Assembly (NCBI GenBank): GCA_052034585.1
Contig: JBPOIJ010000071.1
Coordinates: forward strand, 30,602 to 94,601
Source: Xiheimicrobium sp052034585
Lineage (GTDB): Bacteria > Myxococcota > Myxococcia > Myxococcales > Myxococcaceae
Direction: 5' to 3'
Length of the DNA stretch: 64,000 nt
Shown here: in pieces, positions 26,796 through 35,454 of the stretch
How the letters are laid out: every line of letters begins with the position of its first letter
Numbering within the stretch: the stretch's first letter is position 1
Position numbers and translations under genes: made by a program
Notes under the pieces: generated by a model
What the model saw: the letters and a program-made list of their open reading frames with translations, nothing else
Database searches by the model: none
Told to the model about the DNA's origin: nothing

Positions 26796-27436
26796 CCCTT
26801 GGTGGCGCCGATCTGCTTGAGGAAGTCCTTCGCGAAGCCGTAGCCGTCGGTGGCGTTGAGCACCTTGAGGCCGAGGTACTGCTTGATCTCCTTGTCGGTC
26901 GAGCCGGCGAGGAAGTCGAACTGCTGCTTCGCCGCGCGCACGTGCCGCTCGCCCATGCCCGAGCCCTTGAACGCGTCCAGCTGCTCGTGCGCGTCGTACT
27001 TGCTCTCGGTGATGCCGTGCTCCTCCAGCATCTTGAGGCCGTCCTTGTAGCCGACCTCGGCGTTGCGCAGCTTGAGGCCGAGGTAGCCCTTCACCTCGGA
27101 GTCCGACGCGCCCTTCAAGAAGTCGAACGCCTTTCGCGCCTGCCGCACGTCGGAGTCGGTGAAGCCCGAGCGCGAGAACTTCGCGAGACAGTCCTGATCG
27201 TCGTAGCGGGCGCGGGTCACGCCCAGCTTCGTGAGCTCGCCTTCCTTCTTGCTCAAGACCGCCTTGCCGATGAACTCCTTGGCCGCGTCGAGCGAGGGCA
27301 GGCCCTTCTTCTGCTTCACCACCTGGGCGTCGGCGTTGGTGTAGGGCGAGTGCCAGAAGGCCTTGCGCTCCTTCGACATGGTCGAGGAGGCGGTGCGAGG
27401 CGTGACGGATTGGGCGGCAGTCGTTCGGTTGGGCAT
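26783..27436 (-). CDS. Hypothetical protein with two internal helical repeats
   Basis: 217 residues from the ATG at 27436. Two roughly 70-residue units can be aligned. The first runs from LGVTRARYDDQDCLAKF to NAEVGYKDGLKML and the second from HGITESKYDAHEQLDAF to NATDGYGFAKDFL. Both contain a DFLxGxxDxEVKxYLGLKxxNA core. The protein is soluble, rich in Lys and Asp, and has no signal peptide. Its end overlaps the start of the amidoligase-like gene by 13 bases. That coupling makes it a candidate substrate or partner of the ligase; its function is otherwise unknown. Confidence 0.65.
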   Translation of the reverse strand: MPNRTTAAQSVTPRTASSTMSKERKAFWHSPYTNADAQVVKQKKGLPSLDAAKEFIGKAVLSKKEGELTKLGVTRARYDDQDCLAKFSRSGFTDSDVRQARKAFDFLKGASDSEVKGYLGLKLRNAEVGYKDGLKMLEEHGITESKYDAHEQLDAFKGSGMGERHVRAAKQQFDFLAGSTDKEIKQYLGLKVLNATDGYGFAKDFLKQIGATKGWGS

Positions 27437-27471
27437 GGAGCCGTTCTTGGCACCTCGACCGCGCGCCGTCA

Positions 27472-28239
27472 TCAACCTCCCTTGGGTTGACGGCGCGTCG
27501 CGACAGGCTTCGCGGGCGGCGCCTTCGGGGCTGGGGGGCCCTCCTTCTTCGAGGGCGGCAGCTTGCGCCCGGGCGCGGCCTTCGGGGCGGCGTCAGGTGC
27601 GGTGTCGAGGATCAGGTAGGCGTGGCCGCGCACGAGCCAGACGACGGTGAAGAGCGGCCCTCCGAGGGCGGCGCTCACGATCTCTCCAGCGAGCAGGTGC
27701 ACCGACGCGCTCACCATCACCGCCACGAGCCAGAGCGCGGTCACCACCGCGGTGCCGATGACGTGGGTGACCGCCCAGGATTTTCCATGACGCTCGAGGA
27801 GCGTGCCGAAGCCCTTCTGCGAGCCGAACAGCGCCCACTCGAGCACCGGGAGCGCGACGAAGGCGAACACGAAGACGAGCGAGACGAAGCCGCCGTAAGC
27901 GAGGGCGAGGAAGGCGATCGACCCGAAGAGCAACGGAACGGCGAGCGCCGAGAGGCTGCGCATGCGCGAGACGAGCTCGGCTTCGATCTCGAGGCGCGAG
28001 AGGGTCTCGTCGATGACCGCGCGTCGCAGCACGTGGAAGGTGACGGCCCAGAGCAGCGCCTTGATCGGGGCGGCGATGATGAGGCCCAGGTTCTTGAACG
28101 GCGCCAGCAGCCAGTCGGCCAGCGTGCCGAGGCCGATCGCGGCGATGGTGACGAGCACGATCCACGGGTTGCGCTTGATCGTGGCGATCGTCTGCTCGGC
28201 AGCGCGGGTGAGGAGCGAGAGGGGAATGAGCTCGGACAC
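27472..28239 (-). CDS. Multi-pass membrane protein with Pro/Lys/Ala-rich tail
   Basis: 255 residues, GTG start. About five hydrophobic segments span residues 25-205: IVLVTIAAIGLGTLADWLL, a second at about 50-70, a pair at 98-130, and two more at about 150-200. The C-terminal 45 residues are a low-complexity Pro, Lys and Ala tail that would lie in the cytoplasm. The family is not recognised. It lies 35 bases upstream of the repeat-protein gene on the same strand, so it may belong to the amidoligase operon. Confidence 0.6.
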   Translation of the reverse strand: MSELIPLSLLTRAAEQTIATIKRNPWIVLVTIAAIGLGTLADWLLAPFKNLGLIIAAPIKALLWAVTFHVLRRAVIDETLSRLEIEAELVSRMRSLSALAVPLLFGSIAFLALAYGGFVSLVFVFAFVALPVLEWALFGSQKGFGTLLERHGKSWAVTHVIGTAVVTALWLVAVMVSASVHLLAGEIVSAALGGPLFTVVWLVRGHAYLILDTAPDAAPKAAPGRKLPPSKKEGPPAPKAPPAKPVATRRQPKGG

Positions 28240-28269
28240 GGCGACCCAAAGACTACTCGTTCACCACCC

Positions 28270-29163
28270 TCAGGTGCGGTGGAAGGTCTGCCAGTCGAGG
28301 TAGTGGTTGAGCCGGTTGGGGGCGAGCTGCTGGTGGGCCCACTCGTCGGTCGACGGGTCGGCGGTCAGCCCAGCGGTCTCGAACTGCCGTCGCCACCAGC
28401 GGAACGAGGCGATGCAGACGTGCCCCTCGAGCGGGAGCCCTGCGGCGTCGGTGGCCAGATCGGCGAGCGGCACCGGCCCGTCGTACTCGGCGCCGAGCGC
28501 TTGGTAGTGCGCCACGCGCTCGCCCTTGAGCTTGCCGTCGAACCACCCCGAGGGCAGCGGTGGCCGCGGCCCGAAGGAGGGGATCGTCACCGCCACGACC
28601 GAACGCGCGACGCGCGCCAGCTCACCGACCGCGAACGGCACCTGCTCCGGCGGCACGTGCTCGAGCGTCTCGAAGGCGGTGACGAGATCGAAGTGCCGAT
28701 CGGGGAAGGGCAGCCGCTGCCGGAGATCGGCGTGGTGAATGCGCCCGCGCGCGCCTCGAGCGGCGGAGTTGACCGCATAGAGGCTCCCGTCGCAGCCCCA
28801 CGCGTCCCGGCCCTTCTCGAGCAAGGCCTCCACCAGAAAGCCGCGCGCGCAGCCGACGTCGAGGGTCCTCGCTCCGGGGAAGCGAGCGTCGATCACCGCA
28901 GCCAGCGCGTCGGCGTGTGTCGAGGCCCGGAGGTAGGTGCTGTAGCCGCTGAGCTTGGCCTGGCCGGTCTCCTTGGCGCCGGTGAAGTAGGTCTTCCCGT
29001 AGAAGTCGTCGGGAGCCGGTACGTCGGGCGTGAGCGCGTGATCGAGGGCAGCCGAGAAGCGATCGAGCTGGGTGCGCATCGGGGTGACCGCCGCGGCGGC
29101 CGAGAGCGCACGAGCGCCCGTCGTCCTCGAGAGCTGCCAGAGCCGCTTGAGCGCCGGGTGCAT
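28270..29163 (-). CDS. SAM-dependent methyltransferase
   Basis: 297 residues. The class I SAM-binding motif is TLDVGCARGFLVEALL at about residues 98-113. WGCDGSLYAVNSA is the acidic loop, and LVTAFETLEHVPPEQV is the typical Methyltransf_11/23 post-motif. The N-terminal 90 residues contain FYGKTYFTGAKETGQAKLSGYSTYLRA, seen in methyltransferases of glycan or lipid modification clusters. The substrate is unknown. It is divergent from an ArnT-like glycosyltransferase, which would fit envelope glycan modification, though that is only context. Confidence 0.75.
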   Translation of the reverse strand: MHPALKRLWQLSRTTGARALSAAAAVTPMRTQLDRFSAALDHALTPDVPAPDDFYGKTYFTGAKETGQAKLSGYSTYLRASTHADALAAVIDARFPGARTLDVGCARGFLVEALLEKGRDAWGCDGSLYAVNSAARGARGRIHHADLRQRLPFPDRHFDLVTAFETLEHVPPEQVPFAVGELARVARSVVAVTIPSFGPRPPLPSGWFDGKLKGERVAHYQALGAEYDGPVPLADLATDAAGLPLEGHVCIASFRWWRRQFETAGLTADPSTDEWAHQQLAPNRLNHYLDWQTFHRT

Positions 29164-29291
29164 GCGCGGGCTCCCTAGACCGGCGGCACGAGCCAGACAA
29201 CGTGAAGCGAGCAGCCGCGCGCACGACGCTCACCTCGGCGCACGGCGAGGACGACCCTTGCAATCGCGCTGGGGACTGGCACACCTGCCGG

Positions 29292-30962
29292 GTGTCGCGC
29301 ACCACCTGGGCCCTCCTGCTGACGCTGTCGATCGGCCCCTCGGTGCTCGGGTTGACGAACGACGTGCAAGACGTCGACCCCGCGCAGTACGCGGACGTCG
29401 CCCGGCGCATGCTCGCGAGCGGCGATTGGCTGCACCTGGCGGATCAGAACGGCCCCTTCTGGAACAAGCCGCCGCTGACGATGTGGCTCCAGGCCGCGGG
29501 CATGGCGGTGTTCGGCGTCGACGCCCTGGCGGTTCGGCTGCCGGGGCTGCTCTTCGCGGTCATCACCATGGTGTCGACGTTCTGGATCGGGCGGCTCTTG
29601 GTGCCGAAGACGATGCCAGCCGCTGCGGCCGAACGGCGTGGGCTCACTGCGGCCGTGCTCGTCGGCTCGGCGCTCTCGAGCCACTTGATGGTGCTCGACC
29701 CGAAGGTGGACACGGCGCTGACTGCGATGACGTCGGCGGCGATCGCGCTGATGATCGGCGGGCGGACGAAGCCCTGGCTCCGGCTGCTCGCGTGGGCGGT
29801 CGCGGGGCTCGCGGTGCTCTCGAAGGGACCGATCGGGCTCGGCATCCCAGTGATCGCGCTGCTGCCGGAGGTCGTTCGACCAGGCTGGAGCGAGGGCGGG
29901 CTGCTCCGTCGCCTCTGGAGCGTGTGGCCGTTCGGGCTGATCCTCACCGGGCTGGTGGCGGCGCCGTTCTACAGCGCGATGCACACCACCACTGGCGACG
30001 AGGGGGTGCTGTACCTCCTCTGGTACCAGGGCTTCGGGCGGCTCTGGGGCCAGGCCGGCTTCCTCGACGACACGACCCCGCTCTTCTTCACCCACACGAT
30101 GTTGTGGGCGTTCTTGCCGTTCTCGCCGCTGGTGGTGCTCTCCCTCGTTCGACGGGCGGCCGACCTCGTGCGTACGCGCGCGCTCCCGCCGAACCCGGGA
30201 CGGGTGCCTGCGTGGTGGTTCCTGCTCACCTTCGCGGTGATCTCGGTCTCGACCTACAAGCTCCCGCAGTACCTCTATCCACTCACGCCTGCCGCCGCGC
30301 TGCTCGCGACCGAGGAGCTCGAGCGGCTCGAAGCACGGGTCGCGACGAAGTGGCGGTGGCTGTTCACTTCGTTCTCGGTGGTGGTGGTGCTCTTCGTCGC
30401 GGTCGTCTTCGCGGTTGCCTTTCCAGCGAACCTGGGGCGGGTCGCGGCCTGGGGCGGGGTGGCGTTGCTGCCGGTCGTCGCCCTCACTCGCTGGGCGCGG
30501 CGGCTGCCGGTCGCCGACGGTGTGGTGGCGTCGCTCGCGCTCTGCCTCGGCGGGCTGATGGCGTTCCTCGCGGGGTACCTGCAGCCGGCGACCCTGGCGT
30601 TTCAGCCGTCGAGAGAGCTCGGCGCGCTGGTGCAGCGGGTCGACCCGCAGAGCCGGGTGCTCCCGGTCGTCTTCGCCTGGCCGCTCTTTTCCTATTCCTT
30701 CTACGCGCAGCGAGACGCGAAGTACCTCATGCCCGACGGCCTGCGTGGCGTGGTCGATCGCGGCGAGGCGAAGGTGGCGATCATCGGCCCGGACGGTTCG
30801 CTCGACGCGCTCACTGCGGAGGGCCTCTCCTACGAGGTGCTCGGTGCGTTCTCGTCGTTCTCCACCAGCCGGCCGAGCCCCAGCTTTCTCCGGGCGAGCA
30901 CTCGGCCTTCGACGCTGAGCGAGGTGAAGCTCGTTCGAGTGTGGCTCGCGGCGCCGCGCTGA
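29292..30962 (+). CDS. ArnT/PMT-like glycosyltransferase (GT39/GT83 fold)
   Basis: 556 residues from a GTG at 29292 (VSRTTWALLLTLS), just before the first membrane helix. A GTG at 29202 would add 30 hydrophilic residues; neither has a strong ribosome-binding site. The protein has about eleven hydrophobic helices. The first periplasmic loop has DPAQYADVARRMLASGDWLH, then NGPFWNKPPLTMWLQ, matching the PMT/ArnT signature (acidic residue, YA, SGDW, KPPL). These enzymes transfer a sugar from a polyprenyl-phosphate donor to lipid A or protein at the periplasmic face of the inner membrane. A periplasmic domain occupies the C-terminal 150 residues. Acceptor and sugar are unknown. Confidence 0.8.
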   Translation: MSRTTWALLLTLSIGPSVLGLTNDVQDVDPAQYADVARRMLASGDWLHLADQNGPFWNKPPLTMWLQAAGMAVFGVDALAVRLPGLLFAVITMVSTFWIGRLLVPKTMPAAAAERRGLTAAVLVGSALSSHLMVLDPKVDTALTAMTSAAIALMIGGRTKPWLRLLAWAVAGLAVLSKGPIGLGIPVIALLPEVVRPGWSEGGLLRRLWSVWPFGLILTGLVAAPFYSAMHTTTGDEGVLYLLWYQGFGRLWGQAGFLDDTTPLFFTHTMLWAFLPFSPLVVLSLVRRAADLVRTRALPPNPGRVPAWWFLLTFAVISVSTYKLPQYLYPLTPAAALLATEELERLEARVATKWRWLFTSFSVVVVLFVAVVFAVAFPANLGRVAAWGGVALLPVVALTRWARRLPVADGVVASLALCLGGLMAFLAGYLQPATLAFQPSRELGALVQRVDPQSRVLPVVFAWPLFSYSFYAQRDAKYLMPDGLRGVVDRGEAKVAIIGPDGSLDALTAEGLSYEVLGAFSSFSTSRPSPSFLRASTRPSTLSEVKLVRVWLAAPR

Positions 30963-31045
30963 GTCGTCGTCCATGAGAATGGTCAAGGCGAGGTGCGCGC
31001 GGGTCACCGACGGTGCCGGCTTCATTTCTCTCGAAGGAGCCCCCG

Positions 31046-32335
31046 ATGAACCTCGATCACCGTTCTCTCTACCGCCTGCCGTGGACCGCTTCCGACAACG
31101 TGCTCTCGTGGCTGGAGCCGACCAACAAGTGCAACCTCGCCTGCGAGGGCTGCTACCGGGAAAACGACGGCACCCACAAGACGCTCGCCGAGGTGAAGGC
31201 CGACCTCGACACCTTCAACAAGTGGCGCACCTACGACAGCGTGTCGATCGCCGGCGGCGATCCGCTCCTCCACCCCGACATCGTCGAGATCGTGCGAATG
31301 ATCGTCCGCGACGGGCACAAGCCGATCATCAACACCAACGGCGTCGCGCTCACCAAGCCGCTGCTCGAGGAGTTGAAGCAGGCCGGCCTCATCGGGCTGA
31401 CCTTTCACGTCGACTCGCACCAGGGCCGGGCAGGGAAGTGGCGGAAGAAGAGCGAGCTCGAGCTCAACGAGCTGCGGCTCGAGTACGCGAGGTTGGTGGC
31501 GAGCGTCGGCGGGCTGTCGTGTGCGTTCAACGCGACGATCTACGAAGACACGCTCCAGTTCGTGCCCGACCTCGTCCAGTTCGCGGCCGATCACATCGAC
31601 ATCATCAACTCGGTCATCTTCATCCTCTACCGGGCGGCGATCACCGAGGGCGACTTCGACTTCTTCCATGGCGGTCAGAAGGTCGAGGCCGCGCCGCTCG
31701 TCTACGCGGTGGACCAGGCACGGCAGCGAACGGACCTCAACGCGCGTGAGGTGGTCGACACGGTGCAGCGCCGGTTCCCCGACTTCGCGCCCTCGGCCTA
31801 CCTGGGCGGCACCGAGAAGCCCGACAGCTTCAAGTGGCTCTTCACCGGCCGGTTCGGGTTTCCGACGAATGGCTCGCCGAGCAAGGTGATGGGCTACGTC
31901 GGCCCGCGCTTCATGGAGCTGGTGCAGAACTGGCACCACCTGGTGAACGGCACCTACCTCGCGTACGCGCCGCAGTGGACGCTGGAGGCCGGTCGCAGCG
32001 CGTTGGCGATGGGGCTGATCGAGCCGGGCGTGCGCCGCATCGCGAAGAACTGGGTGCGCCACCTCGCCCGTCACCCGCTCGACGCGCGCAAGAAGCTCCA
32101 CTTCCAGTCGGTGATGATGATTCAGCCGATCGATCTGCTGCCCGATGGCCGCCAGAACATGTGCGACGGCTGCCCCGACGTGACCGCCCACGATGGGAAG
32201 ATCGTGTGGAGCTGCCGGCTCGAGGAGTACCGCACCTACGGCGGCCTGGTGTCGTCGGTGCCGCGCGAGACGGGACGCCCGGCGTGCGCTGCGACCTGCC
32301 CGTCGAAGGCGGCCGTGCCTGCCCACGCGCGATGA
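31046..32335 (+). CDS. Radical SAM protein with C-terminal cysteine cluster
   Basis: 429 residues. Start chosen for GAAGGAG seven bases upstream of the ATG. The radical SAM [4Fe-4S] motif is C29-x3-C33-x2-C36 in NKCNLACEGCYR, followed by the SAM-contact segment SIAGGDPLLHP. The C-terminal part carries a further cysteine cluster: CDGCPD, then WSCRLEEY and CAATCP. It could hold an auxiliary iron-sulfur cluster, as in SPASM-like enzymes. The reaction is unknown. It is convergent with the FNR-like regulator gene, which separates it from a second radical SAM gene. All three proteins carry potential Fe-S motifs. Confidence 0.8.
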   Translation: MNLDHRSLYRLPWTASDNVLSWLEPTNKCNLACEGCYRENDGTHKTLAEVKADLDTFNKWRTYDSVSIAGGDPLLHPDIVEIVRMIVRDGHKPIINTNGVALTKPLLEELKQAGLIGLTFHVDSHQGRAGKWRKKSELELNELRLEYARLVASVGGLSCAFNATIYEDTLQFVPDLVQFAADHIDIINSVIFILYRAAITEGDFDFFHGGQKVEAAPLVYAVDQARQRTDLNAREVVDTVQRRFPDFAPSAYLGGTEKPDSFKWLFTGRFGFPTNGSPSKVMGYVGPRFMELVQNWHHLVNGTYLAYAPQWTLEAGRSALAMGLIEPGVRRIAKNWVRHLARHPLDARKKLHFQSVMMIQPIDLLPDGRQNMCDGCPDVTAHDGKIVWSCRLEEYRTYGGLVSSVPRETGRPACAATCPSKAAVPAHAR

Positions 32336-32340
32336 CTCGC

Positions 32341-32988
32341 TCAGCTCGCGCCACGCCCAATCTCGGCGAGCCCCTCGAGGTTCAGGATCTCGAGGGTGTC
32401 GCGGAGCACCAGCCCCTCTTCTTCGAGCTGACGCAGCATTCGAGAGAGCGTCTCGGCGCGCATGCCGAGCAACGAGGCGACGTGGGTCTTCGAGAACGCG
32501 GCCCGGCGGCCCGGGCGCATCAGCCGCGAGTAGGCGACGAGGAAGCGCGCCACGCGAGCCCGCGCCGAGCCCGATTGGAGATCGTGATCTCGCAGCGTCG
32601 CGGCGTGCTCCTCGAGCACGAGGCCGAGCAGGCTGCTGGTGAGCGTTCGCTGGGCGTCGAGGCCGGTGGCGCGCCGGAGTTCGGTCGCGTCGACACCGCA
32701 GACGACGGTGTCGGTGAGGGCGGTGATGGTGAAGGCCGAAGTGCGTTGCGCGAGCGCCTCGAGGCTGAGGATGGCGCGAGGGCCGCGCACGCTCGACGAC
32801 AGCTCGTCACCCGAGGCGTCGGTGGCCGAGAGCCCGACCGCGCCGTCCTTCACGAAGAGCACCTGGGTGGCGACGCTGCCCTGCAGCACCAAGGTGGTCG
32901 AGGCGGGGACTTCACGAGGCCGGAACAGGCACGGGCCGTTCTTTCCCAGCGCGCAGGCGTCGCACGAGGTGACCGCTGGTTCGAGCAT
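32341..32988 (-). CDS. Crp/Fnr-family regulator with FNR-like cysteines
   Basis: 215 residues. The cyclic-nucleotide-binding-like sensor fold spans about residues 25-130. The C-terminal helix-turn-helix is FSKTHVASLLGMRAETLSRM at about 165-184. Cys9, Cys12 and Cys20 in the N-terminus plus Cys97 give a C-x2-C-x7-C ... C pattern close to that of E. coli FNR (three N-terminal cysteines and one internal). This suggests an oxygen- or NO-sensitive [4Fe-4S] cluster. It is encoded between two radical SAM genes, converging with one and divergent from the other (38-base gap), so it may control the latter. Confidence 0.82.
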   Translation of the reverse strand: MLEPAVTSCDACALGKNGPCLFRPREVPASTTLVLQGSVATQVLFVKDGAVGLSATDASGDELSSSVRGPRAILSLEALAQRTSAFTITALTDTVVCGVDATELRRATGLDAQRTLTSSLLGLVLEEHAATLRDHDLQSGSARARVARFLVAYSRLMRPGRRAAFSKTHVASLLGMRAETLSRMLRQLEEEGLVLRDTLEILNLEGLAEIGRGAS

Positions 32989-33026
32989 GGGCCCGATCTA
33001 GCACGCTCGAACGAGGAGGACGGCAG

Positions 33027-34568
33027 ATGGCACGCCCACGGCTCAAGCTGATCACCCTTCCCTGGGAGCTCGAGGTCCCCACGCTCTCGCTGGCGTCGCT
33101 CGCGGCGGTGACTCCGCCGCAGTTCGAGATCGCGATCGTCGATCTGCTCCGGGAACGGCTGCACTTCGACGAGCCGACCGATCTGGTGGGCATCACCGCC
33201 TCGACGCCGCGCATCGAGGCCGCGTACCTGCTCGCCGATCTCTATCGCCGTCGTGGCGTGAAGGTGGTGCTCGGCGGTCACCACGTCACCGCGATGCCCG
33301 ACGAGGCGCTCGAGCACGCCGACGCGGTGGTGGTGGGAGAAGGAGAGACCTCCTGGCGGAGGATCTGCGATCAGTTCCTCACCGCGCCCTCCCGCGTGCA
33401 CGGCGTCTACTGCGACCCCGCCCCCGATCTGGAGACGCTGCCGCAACCGCGCCTCGATCTCGTGCACCTCGAGCGCTACGGCGCTTGGTACTACCCGTTG
33501 ATCGCCAGCCGCGGCTGCCCCGAGTCGTGCAGCTTCTGCTTCGCCAAACGAATGACCCGCGGGCTGCGCACCTACCCGATCGCCCACGTCGTCGAGCAGG
33601 CGCGCCGACGGCCGAGCTGGGTGAAGGGGTGCTACTTCGTCGACGACAACCTGACGGCCGACCCCGATCACGCGCGGGAGCTCTTCCGGGCGCTCGAGCC
33701 GCTGGGCCTCACCTTCGGCATGCAGTCGAGGCACGAGTTCTCGCGCAATGGAGCGGATCTCGAGCAGGCCCGACGCGCCGGCTGCATCTTGGTCTCCTGC
33801 GGGTACGAGTCGGTGAACCAAGACTCGCTCGACGGCACTGGCAAGCGGGCGGTCGCCGAGGCCTATCGGGAGGTCGCTGCCGCGCAGTACGCTGCTGGGC
33901 TCATTCCCTCGGGCAACTGGATGTTCGGGTTCGACTGGGACGGCCCCGACATCTTCGCCCGCACGCTCGAGTTCCTCGACAGCACGCGGCTGCTCCACTG
34001 CAGCTTCACCACCGAGATCCCCTTCCCTGGCACCGCGGCGTGGAAGCGCTACCGGGCGCAAGGACGCCTCCTCACCGAGCGGTACGAGGAGTTCGTCGGG
34101 AAGGATCACGTCGTCGTTCGCCCAGCGAAGATGACGCCGACCGAGCTGCGCGACGGCCTTCGCTGGCTGGCGACCAACTTCTACTCGTTCGGGCGTTCGG
34201 CTCGGCGGGCAGCGCTCGCGGCCGAGAACCCGCGCTTGGCGCCGATCGGGCGAGCTCGGCTGCCGGCGCTCTGGGGCCTGCAGGCATTCCAGATGTGGCA
34301 GTGGCGCTATCGCATGGTGCCGTCGCTCCAGTGGCTGTACGCGCGGCTGATCGCGGCGAACAAGCACCGGTACCTGCGCGACGCGCTGCGGGGCACGAAC
34401 TACTGGTCGCGTCCCCACGAGCCACGCGGAGGCCCCTCCGACGCCGAGCTCGAGCTCACTGGCCCCTTCGGCTGCCGACAGGGCTTCAAACCGAGCGCGG
34501 CGCGGCCCCTGGAACCGACGAGCGGCACCGTCGCCAACCCGACGCGGCTCGAGTCGGTCACCGCTTGA
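33027..34568 (+). CDS. B12-binding-domain radical SAM protein
   Basis: 513 residues. GAGGAGG lies about 8 nt before the ATG. The N-terminal Rossmann part (about 1-125) has VGITASTPRIEAAY and VVLGGHHVTAMPDEAL, matching the cobalamin-binding-like domain of this superfamily; the base-off DxHxxG motif is absent. The radical SAM motif is C164-x3-C168-x2-C171 in RGCPESCSFC. EIPFPGTAAWKRY is the typical later motif. The C-terminal 100 residues are a Trp- and Arg-rich helical extension. BchE/HpnP-like members act in lipid, hopanoid and tetrapyrrole chemistry; the substrate here is unknown. The end overlaps the convergent LptA-like gene by 11 bases. Confidence 0.8.
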   Translation: MARPRLKLITLPWELEVPTLSLASLAAVTPPQFEIAIVDLLRERLHFDEPTDLVGITASTPRIEAAYLLADLYRRRGVKVVLGGHHVTAMPDEALEHADAVVVGEGETSWRRICDQFLTAPSRVHGVYCDPAPDLETLPQPRLDLVHLERYGAWYYPLIASRGCPESCSFCFAKRMTRGLRTYPIAHVVEQARRRPSWVKGCYFVDDNLTADPDHARELFRALEPLGLTFGMQSRHEFSRNGADLEQARRAGCILVSCGYESVNQDSLDGTGKRAVAEAYREVAAAQYAAGLIPSGNWMFGFDWDGPDIFARTLEFLDSTRLLHCSFTTEIPFPGTAAWKRYRAQGRLLTERYEEFVGKDHVVVRPAKMTPTELRDGLRWLATNFYSFGRSARRAALAAENPRLAPIGRARLPALWGLQAFQMWQWRYRMVPSLQWLYARLIAANKHRYLRDALRGTNYWSRPHEPRGGPSDAELELTGPFGCRQGFKPSAARPLEPTSGTVANPTRLESVTA

Positions 34569-35406
34569 GCGGGCGCTTCTGATCGACCTCGATCACCGTC
34601 GTCGCGTTCTCGACCTCGACGAAGTCGGTGCCCGAGTGGAACGTCACCTTGGTGCCCTTCATGCGGCTGGTGCCCTGGCGCGCCTGTGGGTTTCCCGTCA
34701 CCACCAAGACCCCTGACTCGACGTCGTAGTCGCCGCGCTGGCCCTTCGCCCAGCGATCGCGCTCGGTCGCCTCGACCCCGCCCCGCGCCTGAACCTTCGT
34801 GATGGTGGCCTGGTCGTCGGAGATCGCCGTCAGCTCGGGCGCGGTGAGGGTCGTCTCTCCGCGTTTGGCGACGACGTGGCCCTTCCACAGGGCGAGGTTC
34901 CGCCGATCGTCGAGCACGAGCTGATCGGCATCGATGGTGACCCGCTGCGGGCCTCCGCCGACGCCGCCGTCTCGAGTGAGGCCCTTCTCGTCCGTCACCC
35001 GGGTGCGCGCCTTCTCCACCACGATGCGATCGGTGCCGGTGACGAAGGTGACGAGCTGGCCTTCGACCTCGCGCTTGCCCTGCCGTGCCCGAGGGTTCCC
35101 ACGGAGCACGAGCGTTCCCGTCTTGTTGTCGTAGTCGGCCTCGTCGCCGCGGCCCCAGCGATCGGCGTCGACGGCCTCGACGTTGCCCACCGCGAGGATC
35201 CGGCTCACCTCGCGATCGGCGCCGTACTCGACGGTGATCTTCTCGCAGGTGAGGGTGGTGGTGTCGCGAATGGCCTTCGCGTGGCCGGTGTAGATCGCCT
35301 TCTGTTCCTTGTTCAGCAGCTCGAGCTTGTCGGCGCTCACCTGAACGGGACGGGAGAGCAGGACTCCAGCGTCGGGACCGGCGGCGAGGAGGAGGGCGAG
35401 CAGCAC
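34558..35406 (-). CDS. LptA/OstA-domain periplasmic protein (two OstA domains)
   Basis: 282 residues with GTG start; GTAAGGAG lies six bases upstream. A short hydrophobic N-terminus (LLALLLAAGPDAG) suggests export. Two OstA/LptA beta-jellyroll units are visible. The first has VQVSADKLELLNKEQKAIYTG, with GNVEAVDADRWGRGDEADYD. The second has VTIDADQLVLDDRRNLALWKG, with RGGVEATERDRWAKGQRGDYD. LptA polymerises across the periplasm as the lipopolysaccharide bridge. It is the last gene of a four-gene minus-strand operon with an LptC-like lipoprotein. Two domains is longer than E. coli LptA (185 residues). Confidence 0.78.
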   Translation of the reverse strand: MLLALLLAAGPDAGVLLSRPVQVSADKLELLNKEQKAIYTGHAKAIRDTTTLTCEKITVEYGADREVSRILAVGNVEAVDADRWGRGDEADYDNKTGTLVLRGNPRARQGKREVEGQLVTFVTGTDRIVVEKARTRVTDEKGLTRDGGVGGGPQRVTIDADQLVLDDRRNLALWKGHVVAKRGETTLTAPELTAISDDQATITKVQARGGVEATERDRWAKGQRGDYDVESGVLVVTGNPQARQGTSRMKGTKVTFHSGTDFVEVENATTVIEVDQKRPLKR

Positions 35407-35454
35407 GGCGCGCTCCTTACACCCAAAACGCCACGACGTGCCGGAAGGCGATCG

